64,000 bases of DNA from Salinilacihabitans rarus (GCF_024296665.1 NZ_CP100762.1:3100001-3164000); one strand, 5' to 3'. Positions 52,344 through 61,734 are shown, counted from the stretch's first letter. The notes: generated from the letters alone by a model not told the origin. Numbers and translations are program-made.

Positions 52344-52433
52344 CGGCGACGGCCGCGCCGAACGCCGCAAGTGCTGGTTACGGTCGGTAGTTCTATTATG
52401 GATGGGACGCAGATGCTACCTGAGGGTCTACCT

Positions 52434-52841
52434 GTGGAAATCTCTGAAAAACTCCTGTGTCTGTTCAGCACGGACGTATCGGAAGAGGACGGACGGTACG
52501 TGATCGAGATCCCGCGCCGGGAAGTCGAGACCGGCGACATCGATCCCGGCGAGGTCTACCGCGTCGCGCTCATCTCCCGCGATCGGTCGGAGGACGGGTC
52601 CGACTCGGCCGGATCGCGCCGTTCGGGTCCGCCGTCCGAACCCCAACCGCCGGTCGACGTCGGCGAGACGCGCTACGTCGAGATCGAGGACATCGGCAAG
52701 CAGGGCGACGGCATCGCTCGCGTCGAACGCGGCTACGTCATCATCGTCCCCGGCGCCGAGGTCGGCGAACGCGTCAAGATCGAGGTCACCGAGGTCAAGT
52801 CGAACTTCGCCGTCGGCGAGATCATCGAAGAGACCTTCTGA
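52434..52841 (+). CDS. TRAM domain protein
   Basis: 135-residue protein whose C-terminal ~60 residues form a TRAM domain (TRYVEIEDIGKQGDGIARVE, RGYVIIVPGAEVGERVKIEV, then KSNFAVGEII), an RNA-binding fold and archaeal cold-shock-type RNA chaperone. The N-terminus reads VEISEKLLCLFSTDV, the standard haloarchaeal start. GTG at 52434 has a TGAGGG motif seven bases upstream and is chosen over ATGs at 52398 and 52413. Confidence 0.85.
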   Translation: MEISEKLLCLFSTDVSEEDGRYVIEIPRREVETGDIDPGEVYRVALISRDRSEDGSDSAGSRRSGPPSEPQPPVDVGETRYVEIEDIGKQGDGIARVERGYVIIVPGAEVGERVKIEVTEVKSNFAVGEIIEETF

Positions 52842-53054
52842 CCACCATTTCGACGCGGGGCCGACGACACCGGTCCCGCACGCGACACTCCCGAACCGCC
52901 GATCGCGCGTTCGTGACGGCGGGCGAGCGCGCCGTAATGTCGAATCGCCGACGTCCCGGGATCGTCTCGCAGGCCGCTGGTCTCTTCGCTGCTGGAGCCC
53001 CACCGTCCGGGAACGAGCGACACACAGAAGGGACGGGAGATCAGAGTTTTCTAC

Positions 53055-53459
53055 ATGAGCGAGCGTGAATCCACTACCGAGTCGTTCGTCGTAACCGCGC
53101 GGTCGGCGGGGCTGGCCGCCGGGATCGGTGCGATCGTGCTGGCCTCGACGGCCGTGTTCACGATCACCGGCGGGATGGGGCTGCACAACGTCCTCGTGGG
53201 GTCCGTGATCGCCACCGTCGCCTCGGTGCTCGCGTTCCGGACCGATCAGGGTTCGCCGAGCATCGCCCTCGCGGCGGTGCTGGTCGTGGTCGGGCTGTGG
53301 ACGGCCGCCTCGCCGTTCGTCTTCGGGATCACCCGCGAACTGGTGCTCTGGCTCAACGGGGCCGCCGGCGGGCTGGTGGCGCTGCTGGCCGTCGCGAGCA
53401 TCTACGGCATCCTGCGGCCGTCGACGGAGACGCGCTCGTCGGGCGCGACGGGAGCGTAA
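53055..53459 (+). CDS. SPW repeat membrane protein
   Basis: 134-residue four-helix membrane protein (LAAGIGAIVLASTAVFTITG; VLVGSVIATVASVLAF) ending with an SPW-type repeat (SIALAAVLVVVGLWTAASPF, VLWLNGAAGGLVALLAVASI). Function is unknown. A TATA-like box is not obvious in the 213 bp before it. It is followed eight bases after its stop by the convergent YkgJ-type gene. Confidence 0.82.
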   Translation: MSERESTTESFVVTARSAGLAAGIGAIVLASTAVFTITGGMGLHNVLVGSVIATVASVLAFRTDQGSPSIALAAVLVVVGLWTAASPFVFGITRELVLWLNGAAGGLVALLAVASIYGILRPSTETRSSGATGA

Positions 53460-53467
53460 CCCGACAG

Positions 53468-54190
53468 CTACTCGCGGTTCTCGACCGGCGTCCCGTCCGG
53501 CCGTTTGGCCCCCTCGGAGTCGTGGACGACGACCTCGCCCGGGCCCGGTTCGGCGGGCCGGTAGTTGTCCCGGACGCCGATCGCCTCTTCGAGTTCGCGG
53601 ATCGCCCGCCGTTTTAGCGTCCGCGCCAGTTCTTCCGCGTCCGCACGCGAGATGTCCCGGCCGAGGCCCTCACACTCGTGGGCGCGGACGACGCCCTCCT
53701 CGTCGCCGGCTTCGCCGGCTTCCCGTTGCGCCGGGAGCACAACGCTGTCGACGGCCTCGCCCATCGGCTGGCTCGTCCCCTCCAGGACGACGCTGAACGG
53801 GTACGTCCGGCAGATCAGCGGCCGGTCTTCGTGGGCGACGCAGGCGCCGGTGCCGTTCTCCTCCTCGTAGAAGACGCAGTCGCCGCAGGCGTCGGTCCGG
53901 AGGGCCCACTCGAACGTCTCGCCCTCGGGGTCGCCGTCGTCGGTCTCCCGGAGGCCGTACGGCATCGGCCGGGCGACGTCGCGCCAGTCGTACTTTCCGT
54001 CGCCACCCTCGCTCCCGCCCAGTTCGCGCACCTCGTCCGGGAAGACGGTCGCGGTGTGCTCGTCCTCGCCGTGGCCCGTACAGCAGGCGCCACAGCGCGT
54101 GCACTCGAAGCCGATCGACTCGATCGCGTCGGCGAGGTCGGCCACCGAGAGGTCGCGGGCGCGTTCGAGGTCGGTTTCGAGGGAGTTCAC
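53468..54190 (-). CDS. YkgJ family cysteine-cluster protein
   Basis: 240-residue protein with the YkgJ pattern: FECTRCGACCTGHG, DACGDCVFYEEENGTGACVA, RPLICRTYPF. These cysteines likely bind an Fe-S cluster or zinc; activity is unknown. The GTG at 54190 is the first start before conserved sequence (NSLETDLERARDLSVADLAD). The MBL-fold gene lies 29 bases upstream on the same strand. Confidence 0.85.
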   Translation of the reverse strand: MNSLETDLERARDLSVADLADAIESIGFECTRCGACCTGHGEDEHTATVFPDEVRELGGSEGGDGKYDWRDVARPMPYGLRETDDGDPEGETFEWALRTDACGDCVFYEEENGTGACVAHEDRPLICRTYPFSVVLEGTSQPMGEAVDSVVLPAQREAGEAGDEEGVVRAHECEGLGRDISRADAEELARTLKRRAIRELEEAIGVRDNYRPAEPGPGEVVVHDSEGAKRPDGTPVENRE

Positions 54191-54219
54191 GTCCTCACGT
54201 TCGTGCGGAGGGGGAAAAG

Positions 54220-55014
54220 TCAGTCGCCGGCGGGCCGCGCCCGCTCTCGTTTGCCGTCCCACGCGAGTCGGCCCTCGACGGCGAGCTTTTCGAGGTGCGC
54301 GACGACCGTCGCCCGGGCGAGGTCCGCGACGCCGGTCAGGTCCTTCCCGTAGGCCGCGTCGAGCACCTCGTCGAGGTGTCGGGCGCCGGCGTCGACGGCC
54401 GCGAGCACCCGGCGCTCCCGTTCGAGGCGGTGTGCGATCAGGCGTTCGAGCGTCGCCCGGGGGTCGTCGACCACGGGGCCGTGGCCGGGGAGCAGCCGCG
54501 GCGGGTCCCTCGCGTGCAGCCGTCGGAGGGTGCTCAGGTACGCGCGCATATCGCCCTCGGGGGCGCCGACGACGACGCTCCCCTCGCGGACGGCGCAGTC
54601 GCCACAGCAGACGGGGCCGTCGTCGCCGGCGACGACCGCGACGTGGTCGGGGGCGTGGCCGGGCGCGTCGACGACGCGTGCGTCGCCGTCGCCGAGGGGG
54701 ATGGTCGTCCCCGGCAGGAACGTCCGGTCGGGGTCGGCGCCGGTCGCCTCGCGGAAGCGGTCGGTCCGGCCGTAGCGCGCCCAGACGGTCGCGTCCGTCC
54801 CGTCGGCGTAGGCGGCGACCGCGTCGACGTGGTCCGGGTGGGCGTGGGTGACGAGGACGTGTTCGACGCCGCGGTCTGCGACCAGCCGGTCGAGGGCGTC
54901 GGTTCGGCCCGCGGGGTCGACCAGCAGCGCGGGGTCGCGCCCGAGGACGTAGGCGTTCGTCCGGCCGCCGGGCGCGCGGGTGGCCGTCGGAACCGGGCGG
55001 CGGGTGACCTCCAT
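54220..55014 (-). CDS. MBL-fold metallohydrolase, LACTB2-like
   Basis: 264-residue metallo-beta-lactamase-fold hydrolase. The metal motif HAHPDH is at 57-62, with APGHAPDHV and LPGHGPVVDDP supplying further ligands. The C-terminal winged-helix-like tail (YGKDLTGVADLARATVVAHL, LEKLAVEGRL) matches LACTB2/glyoxalase-II-like enzymes; an endoribonuclease or thioesterase role is possible. It lies in a same-strand pair with the YkgJ gene. Confidence 0.85.
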   Translation of the reverse strand: MEVTRRPVPTATRAPGGRTNAYVLGRDPALLVDPAGRTDALDRLVADRGVEHVLVTHAHPDHVDAVAAYADGTDATVWARYGRTDRFREATGADPDRTFLPGTTIPLGDGDARVVDAPGHAPDHVAVVAGDDGPVCCGDCAVREGSVVVGAPEGDMRAYLSTLRRLHARDPPRLLPGHGPVVDDPRATLERLIAHRLERERRVLAAVDAGARHLDEVLDAAYGKDLTGVADLARATVVAHLEKLAVEGRLAWDGKRERARPAGD

Positions 55015-55073
55015 GGGGTCGGCGTCGACGTCGGGGGAGAAGTGTGCGTCGGTCCGCGCCGGGGCGAGGAGCG

Positions 55074-55355
55074 TCAGATCTTGAGGTAGTAGACCTGCTT
55101 GCGGGCGTCGCGGAAGCTGTACCGGGAGTCGACGAGGTCGACGTCCTCGAGGCGGTTCAGGGCGTAGCGGACGGTCCGGTCGGGCAGCAGCGACTCCTCG
55201 GCGAGTTGGCCCTGCGAGAGCGGCGAGTCCGATTCGAGGACCTTGGCGACGAGCTTCGCGCTGGGCGGCAGTTCGCGGAGGCGGTCGCGGTACTCGGTCT
55301 CGGACAGGGTCTCCTCGCTGGCTCCGGCGCGGTCGTCAGCGGTACTCATGCTCAT
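55074..55355 (-). CDS. Winged-helix regulator (MarR-like)
   Basis: 93-residue protein with one winged helix (SAKLVAKVLESDSPLSQGQL, AEESLLPDRTVRYALNRLED, VDLVDSRYS). No sensor domain is present. The ATG at 55355 or 55349 is possible. TATA-like CATATA and GCTTTACC stretches lie 25-45 bp upstream. It is divergent from the PPOX gene, 134 bp away. Confidence 0.75.
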   Translation of the reverse strand: MSMSTADDRAGASEETLSETEYRDRLRELPPSAKLVAKVLESDSPLSQGQLAEESLLPDRTVRYALNRLEDVDLVDSRYSFRDARKQVYYLKI

Positions 55356-55489
55356 GCCGAACTCACGGCAACGGGCAGTGGTAAAGCTTCCCTATATGTA
55401 GATACGAACAATCCATTTTGTATAATGTGTATAAGGGGCACGATCGCCGGTTCCCGAGTCCCTTTGTCCGCCGGCGGTAACCGCGTTCC

Positions 55490-55894
55490 ATGGAGGAGAT
55501 TCCCGCCGCGTTCGACGACCTGTTCGAGCGAGAGACGTTCGCACACTTCGCGACGGTCATGCCCGACGGCACGCCGCAGGTGACGCCGGTCTGGATCGAC
55601 GCCGACGAGGAGGGGAACGTCCTCGTCAACACCGCGCGCAACCGCCGGAAGGAGAAGAACGTCCGCGAGAACCCGAAGGTGGGGCTCTCGATCACCGACC
55701 CCGACGACCCCTACCGGTACGTCTCGATCCGCGGGGCCGTCGTCGAGGTGACGACCGACGGCGCGGTCGAGCACATCGACCGGTTGGCCCGGCGGTACAT
55801 GGGCGTCGACGAGTATCCCCACCACGGGACGGAGGCGGGAGAGCGGGTGATCGTCCGGATCAGGCCCGACCGGGTCGTCACGAGTTCGGGCTGA
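55490..55894 (+). CDS. PPOX-class F420-dependent oxidoreductase
   Basis: 134-residue split-barrel flavin/F420-binding protein: FAHFATVMPDGTPQVTPVWI, NVLVNTARNRRKEKNVRENP and RYVSIRGAVVEVT are typical of the TIGR03618 F420-dependent PPOX group. Substrate is not known. The ATG at 55490 is four codons before the conserved helix. It ends two bases before the convergent zinc-ribbon gene. Confidence 0.88.
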   Translation: MEEIPAAFDDLFERETFAHFATVMPDGTPQVTPVWIDADEEGNVLVNTARNRRKEKNVRENPKVGLSITDPDDPYRYVSIRGAVVEVTTDGAVEHIDRLARRYMGVDEYPHHGTEAGERVIVRIRPDRVVTSSG

Positions 55895-55896
55895 CG

Positions 55897-56034
55897 TCAG
55901 TACCGACCCGGCTCCCGGTACGTGCCCATCAGCCCGTGACACTCCGGGCAGTGGACCAAGAGGAGGTCGGCCGACTCGTGGCGGACCAGTTCGTCCGTCG
56001 CGAGGGTCGTTCCGCACCGTTTACAGGTCGGCAT
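55897..56034 (-). CDS. 45-residue zinc-ribbon protein
   Basis: MPTCKRCGTTLATDELVRHE followed by SADLLLVHCPECHGLMGTYR gives a Cys4 ribbon (C4, C7, C29, C32). It is too short for most gene finders but has clear coding pattern and clean start and stop. A zinc-binding adaptor role is inferred. It converges with the PPOX gene. Confidence 0.8.
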   Translation of the reverse strand: MPTCKRCGTTLATDELVRHESADLLLVHCPECHGLMGTYREPGRY

Positions 56035-56141
56035 ACCCTGTCCTACGTTAGCGCGGCACAAAAGGCGTTCTCCCGGCCCCGCACGCCGGCCCCGGCGAAA
56101 CCGTGACCCGGGGTCGATCCGTCATCGCGTTTCCAGTATCG

Positions 56142-56147
56142 TTTTAT
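56142..56147 (+). promoter_or_regulatory. TATA-like box of the 56.2-kb methyltransferase
   Basis: TTTTAT lies about 33 bp before the GTG at 56175, supporting that start. Confidence 0.4.
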
Positions 56148-56174
56148 CCCACCGCGCGAGTAGTTGCGCTCAGT

Positions 56175-56882
56175 GTGAAAGGACAGGAGTGGTACCAGGC
56201 CGACGACGTCGCCGCAGCGTACGACGACAAGCGCTTCTCGAAGGGCGGTCAGTTGATCGACCGCCGCGAGAAGGGAGCCGTCCTCGACGCGATCACGCCG
56301 GTGGAGGGCCGGAACGTCCTCGAAATCGCCTGTGGCACCGGGCGGTTCACCGTCATGCTCGCCGACCGCGGGGCGGACGTCGTCGGACTCGACATCTCGG
56401 CCGCGATGTTACAGCAGGGACGCGAGAAGGCGCGGGCGGCCGGCGTCTCAGACCACCTCGAGTTCCTCCGGGGCGACGCCGGCCGGCTTCCGTTCCCCGA
56501 CGATCACTTCGACACGGTCGTCGCGATGCGCTTTTTCCACCTCGCGGACGACCCGGAGGCGTTCCTGCGCGAGATGCGCCGCGTCGCCCGCGAGCAGATC
56601 GTCTTCGACACCTTCAACCGGTTCTCGGCGCGCAGCGTCTACAACTGGGCGCTCCCGATGGGCTCGCGGCTCTACTCGAAGAGCGAAGTCGCCGTTTTGC
56701 TGGCGAAGACGGACCTGACGCTGGTCGACGTCGAGGACGACTTTCTCGTCCCCTACGGCCTCTACCGGTCGATCCCGAACGCGCTCGCGTCGCCGATCCG
56801 GGCCGTCGACGAGGCCGTCGGGAGCCTCCCGGTGGCCGACCACTTCGCGTCGGTCTCGTACTGGAACGCGCGCGTACGGTGA
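56175..56882 (+). CDS. Class I SAM-dependent methyltransferase
   Basis: 235-residue methyltransferase with motif I VLEIACGTGRFTVMLADRGA, DVVGLDISAAMLQQGREKAR and LPFPDDHFDTVVAMRFFHLA, the pattern of UbiE/COQ5 or small-molecule methyltransferases. GTG at 56175 is preferred because it has a TTTTAT box ~33 bp upstream and the conserved KGQEWYQADDVAAAYDDKR follows. A glycosyltransferase gene follows 78 bases downstream; a functional link is not evident. Confidence 0.85.
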   Translation: MKGQEWYQADDVAAAYDDKRFSKGGQLIDRREKGAVLDAITPVEGRNVLEIACGTGRFTVMLADRGADVVGLDISAAMLQQGREKARAAGVSDHLEFLRGDAGRLPFPDDHFDTVVAMRFFHLADDPEAFLREMRRVAREQIVFDTFNRFSARSVYNWALPMGSRLYSKSEVAVLLAKTDLTLVDVEDDFLVPYGLYRSIPNALASPIRAVDEAVGSLPVADHFASVSYWNARVR

Positions 56883-56960
56883 GTGATACGTGTCCCCGAC
56901 GTCTCCCGCTCGGCGAGAATCCGACCGAATTTTATCCGTCGGGTTGCTCTCCCTACCAGT

Positions 56961-57854
56961 ATGAAGCTCTCGGTAGTCGTCTCGACGTTGAACGACCGAG
57001 AGCGCCTGCTGCCGTGTCTGGACGCCCTCGCCGCCCGGACGCCCGGTGACGTCGAGGTCGTCGTCGTCAACGGTCCCTCCTCCGACGGGACCACGGGCGC
57101 GGTCCGGAACCGCGACGACGTCGACGTCCTCGTCGAGATCTCCGAGCGCAACCCGGCGGTCTCGCGCAACGCCGGCATCGAGGTCGCCGACGGCGACGTC
57201 GTCGCCTTCCTCGGCGACGAGCGGGCCGTCTCCGACTCGTGGTACGAGGGCCTGCGGGCCGCCTTCGAGGGCGGCGCCGACGTCGTCACGGGTCCGGTCT
57301 CCGGCGGCGCAGGCGCCGTCGGCAAGGCCGCCAGCCGGGTCGCCCGGCGGTCGGTGACGTACTTCGACGGCGCCAACGTCGCGTTCGACCGCACCGTCCT
57401 CGAGGCGCTCGACGGCTTCGACGAGTACCTCCGCGCGGAGAGCGCGCGCGACTGCGCCGACCGCGTCGCCGCCCTCGGCTTCCGGGTGACCTGGAGCGCC
57501 GAGATGGCCGTCAGGAGCGACGTCGGCACCGACGGCGGGCGGAGCGGCGACTGGGGGGACCGCTACCGGTCGCTCGCCTACCGCCTCGGGAAGAACTACG
57601 GCCCGCGGCCGTCGGTGGCCGGCCGGATCGTCGCGAGCGCGGTCCGGGACGGGCTTGCCGGCGCGCGCGGGGTCGCCGTCGGCGAGGCGACGCCGACCGA
57701 CTGGTTCGGCGACGGCGTCACGGTCGTCCGAAACGCCGCTCGCGGCCTGCGCGACGGCGTCCTCGCGCGCTACGACGACCGCTCGGGCAGGCGCAACCCC
57801 TACGGCATCTCGACGCGCCACGACCGGGCCGTCCGGGTGTACGACCGTCGCTGA
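56961..57854 (+). CDS. Family 2 glycosyltransferase
   Basis: 297-residue GT2 enzyme: LSVVVSTLNDRERLLPCLDA, VEVVVVNGPSSDGTTGAV and VSRNAGIEVADGDVVAFLGD give the nucleotide-sugar site, with YFDGANVAFDRTVLEALDGF in the acceptor region. Unusually the acidic metal motif reads GDE rather than DxD. The C-terminus has no membrane helix. It probably adds sugar to an envelope acceptor. The ATG at 56961 begins the GT2 fold. Confidence 0.85.
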   Translation: MKLSVVVSTLNDRERLLPCLDALAARTPGDVEVVVVNGPSSDGTTGAVRNRDDVDVLVEISERNPAVSRNAGIEVADGDVVAFLGDERAVSDSWYEGLRAAFEGGADVVTGPVSGGAGAVGKAASRVARRSVTYFDGANVAFDRTVLEALDGFDEYLRAESARDCADRVAALGFRVTWSAEMAVRSDVGTDGGRSGDWGDRYRSLAYRLGKNYGPRPSVAGRIVASAVRDGLAGARGVAVGEATPTDWFGDGVTVVRNAARGLRDGVLARYDDRSGRRNPYGISTRHDRAVRVYDRR

Positions 57855-57910
57855 CCGGTTGGCGACGAACATCGACGCGTTCACGACCCCCGGTCCCGAT
57901 CCGTCCGACG

Positions 57911-58063
57911 ATGGAGGAGCCACACCTGCTCGCGGGGCTGACGGCGGGCTACGCGCTCTCGCTTGCCGTCGTCTACCGCTTCGACGAGCCGCTCCTGTGG
58001 CTCGGGTGGGCGGTCGCGGCCGTCGTCGCCAGCGGCGCGGCGCTCGCGTGGCTGAACCGGTAA
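57911..58063 (+). CDS. 50-residue two-helix membrane protein
   Basis: MEEPHLLAGLTAGYALSLAV, then a charged turn YRFDEP and a second helix (LLWLGWAVAAVVASGAALAW). No family is recognised. The ATG at 57911 is the first start; its stop is one base from the convergent amidohydrolase stop. Confidence 0.6.
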   Translation: MEEPHLLAGLTAGYALSLAVVYRFDEPLLWLGWAVAAVVASGAALAWLNR

Positions 58064-58064
58064 G

Positions 58065-58913
58065 TCAGCCGGCGTCGGGGGCGAGCGCCTCGATCACGCG
58101 GCAGGCGTTCTTCGAGAACGCGCGGCGGAGTTTGTCCTCGGAGACTTCGAGCGTGAGAAGTTCCATGACCCCGACGTTCGGGTGTGTGGCGGGCGCGCCG
58201 CTGCCGAAGAGGACGCGGTCGGGGTGTTCGAGCAGCGCCCGTTCGAGCAGGTCGCGGTAGCGGACGAAACTGGTGTCGAGGTAACAGTCGTCGTGTGCTT
58301 CGAGGAGGTCGATCATCTCGCCCATCAGCGGGCGGTTCAGCGGGTGGCCGCCGAAGTGGGCGACCACGACGGGGAACGAGCGGCCGAGGAGGGTCTCCGC
58401 GAGGGTCTCGGGCGGGGCGTCGACGCCGCCGTGGACGATCACGGGCAGGCCGACGTCCTCGAGGCGTTCGAGCACGTCCTCGTCGGGGTAGCCGTCGACG
58501 CCGGGGTCGATGACGAAGCCGTGAAAGCGGTCGTCGTAGGCGTACTGCTCGACGTCGTCGGGGGTCGTGTGGTATTCCTTGCGGCGGCGGACGGCGTTCC
58601 GGAGGCGGCCCGCGGGGTCGGTGCCGGCCGCCCGCGAGCCGTTGATGCGCGCGAACGCGACGAACGGCCGGTCGACGCTGAGACGGGCGACGCCGTTGTT
58701 GGCGGCGACGTAGCTCGTCTCGGGTGCGGGTTCCGGGAAGACGACCGCCCTGACGATGCCCGCCTGCTGCAGTTCGCGCTCGAGGCGGTCGGCCGAAATC
58801 GCCCGGCCGTGGACCCCCACCCGCTCGTCGGGCGTCAGCCGGGCGTGGACGTCGACGACGCGAAACCCGTGTTCCAGCACCAGCATCCACGGGCCAGTTT
58901 CTTGCGAATCCAT
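58065..58913 (-). CDS. Amidohydrolase-fold metal-dependent hydrolase
   Basis: 282-residue TIM-barrel protein of the amidohydrolase superfamily: [64 protein letters not shown] and [17 protein letters not shown]. The first HxH metal motif appears as V-H-A-R, so metal binding may be altered; the later His residues remain. The reaction is unknown. It is read away from the thermosome gene, sharing a 139-bp intergenic region. Confidence 0.82.
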   Translation of the reverse strand: MDSQETGPWMLVLEHGFRVVDVHARLTPDERVGVHGRAISADRLERELQQAGIVRAVVFPEPAPETSYVAANNGVARLSVDRPFVAFARINGSRAAGTDPAGRLRNAVRRRKEYHTTPDDVEQYAYDDRFHGFVIDPGVDGYPDEDVLERLEDVGLPVIVHGGVDAPPETLAETLLGRSFPVVVAHFGGHPLNRPLMGEMIDLLEAHDDCYLDTSFVRYRDLLERALLEHPDRVLFGSGAPATHPNVGVMELLTLEVSEDKLRRAFSKNACRVIEALAPDAG

Positions 58914-59010
58914 ATTTCTGTACCGGCTCTCGACCGGCGCGAGCGCGCGCCTCGCGTGGCGACGGTTCACACGACCAATCGCCAGAGGGAGCCGAGGTAC
59001 ACCAGTAACT

Positions 59011-59019
59011 TTTATATAG
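59011..59019 (+). promoter_or_regulatory. TATA box of the thermosome gene
   Basis: TTTATATAG at 59011-59019 is the clearest TATA box in the window, ~35-40 bp before the ATG, giving a short leader. Strong boxes are usual for haloarchaeal chaperonin genes. Confidence 0.7.
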
Positions 59020-59052
59020 AAGTGCTGGTGATACCTGTAATGAGGATCGACT

Positions 59053-60630
59053 ATGGCACAACAGCGACGCATGGGCGGACAGCCCCTATTCATCCTGAGC
59101 GAGGACAGCCAGCGAACGCAGGGCCGCGACGCACAGTCGTCGAACATCATGGCCGGCAAGGCGGTCGCCGAGGCCGTACGCACGACGCTCGGCCCGCGTG
59201 GCATGGACAAGATGCTCGTCGGCTCCGGCGGCGACGTCGTCATCACCAACGACGGCGCCACCATCCTCGACGAGATGGACATCGAGCACCCGGCCGCGCA
59301 GATGATCGTCGAGGTCGCCGAGTCCCAGGAGGACGAGGTCGGCGACGGCACGACCACCGCGGCCGTGATCGCGGGTAACCTGCTGGCGGAAGCCGAGGAC
59401 CTCCTCGAACAGGACGTCCACGCGACGACGATCGTCGAGGGCTACCACGAGGCCGCCCGCATCGCGCTGGAGGCCGTCGAGGAGCAGGTACTCGACGTCG
59501 ACGTCGACGACGACCTCCTCGAACAGGTCGCCGCCTCGAGCATGACCGGCAAGGGCACCGGCGGACTCACCCCCGAGCGGCTGGCCGAGACGGTCGTCGA
59601 GGCGATCCGGCACGTCGAGACCGACGACGACGTCGAGCGCGAGAACGTCGCCGTCCACACGCAGGTCGGCGCCTCCTCGTCGGCGACCGAACTCGTCCCG
59701 GGCATCGTCCTCGACGAGGAGCCCGCACACGACGAGATGCCGAGCGAGGTCGAGGACGCCGACATCGCCGTCCTCGACGTCGAACTCGGCGTCCGCACCG
59801 GCGAGGTCGACGCCGAGTACTCGATCGACTCGATCGACCAGCTCAACGCCGCCCTCGACGCCGAGGAACAGGAACTGCGCGGCTACGCCGAGACGATCGC
59901 CGACTCCGGCGTCGACGTCCTCTTTACGACCGACGACGTCGACGACCGCGTCGCCTCCTTCCTCGCCAAGGAGGGCATCCTCACGTTCGAGGACCTCGGC
60001 AACACGGACGCCCGCAAGATCGCCTCCGCGACGGGCGCGAGGCGCGTCGGCGCGCTCGACGACCTCGCAGAGGACGACTTCGGCCACGCCGACCGTATCC
60101 GCACCGAGCGCTTCGGCGACGACGAACTCGCGTTCGTCGAGGGCGGCGCGGCCGCCGAGGCCGTCACCGTCTTCGTCCGCGGCGGCACCGACCACGTCGT
60201 CGACGAACTCGAACGCGCGATCGAGGACGCGCTCCACGTCGTCGCGACCGCGCTCGACTCCGGCGAGGTCGTCCCCGGCGCCGGCGCGACCGAGATCGGC
60301 ATCGCCGACAAGGTCCGCTCGGAGGCCGCCGGCATCGAGGGCCGCAAGCAACTCGCGGTCAACGCCTTCGCGGACGCGCTCGACGTCGTCCCGCGCACGC
60401 TGGCCGCCAACACCGGTCAGGACCCGATCGACGCCCTCGTGGACCTCCGTGCCGACCACGAGTCCGGCGGTCGCGCCGGACTGGTCACCGACGGCGAGGA
60501 GGTCACGATCGGCGACCCCGTCGAGTACGGCGTCGTCGACCCCGCGGACGTCAAACGCGAGGCGGTCGAGAGCGCCACCGAGGCCGCGACGATGATCGTC
60601 CGCATCGACGACGTCATCGCCGCCGAGTAA
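59053..60630 (+). CDS. ths: Thermosome subunit (group II chaperonin)
   Basis: 525-residue ATP-dependent chaperonin. TCP-1 signatures are [40 protein letters not shown] and [34 protein letters not shown] lies in the second equatorial part. It lacks the Gly-Met-rich C-terminal tail present in some haloarchaeal subunits, ending IDDVIAAE, so it is a tail-less paralogue. Expected to form double-ring complexes, possibly with other subunits elsewhere. A strong TATA box precedes it and a T-run follows. Confidence 0.97.
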   Translation: MAQQRRMGGQPLFILSEDSQRTQGRDAQSSNIMAGKAVAEAVRTTLGPRGMDKMLVGSGGDVVITNDGATILDEMDIEHPAAQMIVEVAESQEDEVGDGTTTAAVIAGNLLAEAEDLLEQDVHATTIVEGYHEAARIALEAVEEQVLDVDVDDDLLEQVAASSMTGKGTGGLTPERLAETVVEAIRHVETDDDVERENVAVHTQVGASSSATELVPGIVLDEEPAHDEMPSEVEDADIAVLDVELGVRTGEVDAEYSIDSIDQLNAALDAEEQELRGYAETIADSGVDVLFTTDDVDDRVASFLAKEGILTFEDLGNTDARKIASATGARRVGALDDLAEDDFGHADRIRTERFGDDELAFVEGGAAAEAVTVFVRGGTDHVVDELERAIEDALHVVATALDSGEVVPGAGATEIGIADKVRSEAAGIEGRKQLAVNAFADALDVVPRTLAANTGQDPIDALVDLRADHESGGRAGLVTDGEEVTIGDPVEYGVVDPADVKREAVESATEAATMIVRIDDVIAAE

Positions 60631-60636
60631 CCCCGT

Positions 60637-60655
60637 CGAACCCGCCCGTTTTTTC
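60637..60655 (+). terminator. T-run terminator after the thermosome gene
   Basis: GC-rich sequence followed by a run of six T, 19 bp after the stop codon, fits an archaeal oligo-T terminator. Confidence 0.6.
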
Positions 60656-60778
60656 GAGCGCCACACGCCGACAGCGGCGGCGCTCGCGCCCGCGCGTCTC
60701 ACGGCGTGAGACGCCGGTCACCGCCTACCGGACGTCTCCACGGGTGACTATAGCACCCGCGGCGACCGCCGGACGGGT

Positions 60779-61054
60779 ATGGAACCAGCCGACAGCCCCG
60801 CCGCGACGGCGGCCGACCTCGACGCGAACGCGCTCGCCCGATTCCGCGGCGACGTACTGCGCCCCGGCGACGACGGCCACGACGAGGCGCGAGCGATCTG
60901 GAACGGCATGATCGACCACCGCCCGGCCGTGATCCTCCGGGCGACCGGCACCGCCGACGTCTTTGCCGACCTGGGGCGGCCGCGACGCCCATCGCGGACT
61001 TCAGCGGCGCGCGCTGCTTCGTCGCCATACCGGAGCCGTCCACACGTGACATAA
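60779..61054 (+). pseudogene. Truncated FAD-binding oxidoreductase gene
   Basis: The first ~58 residues (ALARFRGDVLRPGDDGHDEA, then RAIWNGMIDHRPAVILRATG, TADV) match the start of haloarchaeal FAD-linked oxidoreductases (PCMH/BBE type). After this the frame becomes Arg/Ser-rich and stops at 61054; the rest of the ~460-residue enzyme is missing. Another frame at 60986-61050 has a protein-like stretch (PIADFSGARCFVAIPEPS), so the junction may join two remnants. GC content drops right after it. Confidence 0.75.
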
Positions 61055-61186
61055 AAGCGGTTTTTCTCCCTACAGAAAGCACTTACATTCCGACACGACA
61101 TAAACAGAGCCGTTGTACGCTGTACGAACGAAATGCGTTGTACCGACAACCGTGGAATTATCCGTGGTGTGGTGAACTGACCAATT
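61055..61186. other. AT-richer junction, promoter of the HIT gene
   Basis: No gene is seen in this 132-bp stretch. ATTAT at 61157-61161 lies ~29 bp before the HIT-gene ATG and is a likely TATA box. The repeated word GTTGTAC occurs near 61112 and 61138. Confidence 0.45.
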
Positions 61187-61618
61187 ATGACAGATTGCGT
61201 ATTTTGCTCAATCGTCGCTGAGGATTCGCCTGCATATCGACTGTACGAGGACGAGCATTCGCTTGCCTTCCTCGATATTGAACCTGCGACTCGGGGGCAT
61301 ACGCTCGTTGTTCCCAAGACCCACTACGAAACCACAACCGACATGCCGGAATCTCTCGCCGGACGGGTATTCGAAACCGTTCACCACGTTTCAGATGCGC
61401 TCGAATCGGCCTACCAACTCGATGGCTTCGCGCTCGTTCAGGAGAACGGCGTCACGGCGAATCAAGACGTACCCGTACCCCATGCCCACATTCACATTAT
61501 TCCTCGATATGGAGACGATGATGCTCTTGACCTGGGATGGAGTGGCGAACACGTTGAAGAGACGACCCAACAGGAGGTTGCCGCCACGGTTCGGGATGAA
61601 TTGGCTTCGGATGCGTGA
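61187..61618 (+). CDS. HIT family hydrolase
   Basis: 143-residue HIT protein with the histidine triad HAHIHIIPR (H99, H101, H103) and CVFCSIV near the N-terminus, which forms a zinc site with later residues in some members. HIT enzymes hydrolyse nucleotidyl-amino acids, AMP-lysine or AMP-NH2. Codon use is more AT-rich than upstream genes. The ATG at 61187 has a leaderless-type promoter. Confidence 0.93.
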   Translation: MTDCVFCSIVAEDSPAYRLYEDEHSLAFLDIEPATRGHTLVVPKTHYETTTDMPESLAGRVFETVHHVSDALESAYQLDGFALVQENGVTANQDVPVPHAHIHIIPRYGDDDALDLGWSGEHVEETTQQEVAATVRDELASDA

Positions 61619-61734
61619 CCGATTCGCGCTGTGTATGCAGCACGAGTGCCGAACCATATCACATAGTGAGGGTTTCAACGAGGCCATCCGGACGCATTCG
61701 TAGACAGGGGGTGTGAACGCACGAGTAGCGCTGT

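Noticed and set aside
52371-52433. N-terminal extension of the TRAM protein (GTG 52371, ATGs at 52398 and 52413)
   Set aside because: Conserved sequence starts at GTG 52434, which has a TGAGGG motif seven bases upstream.
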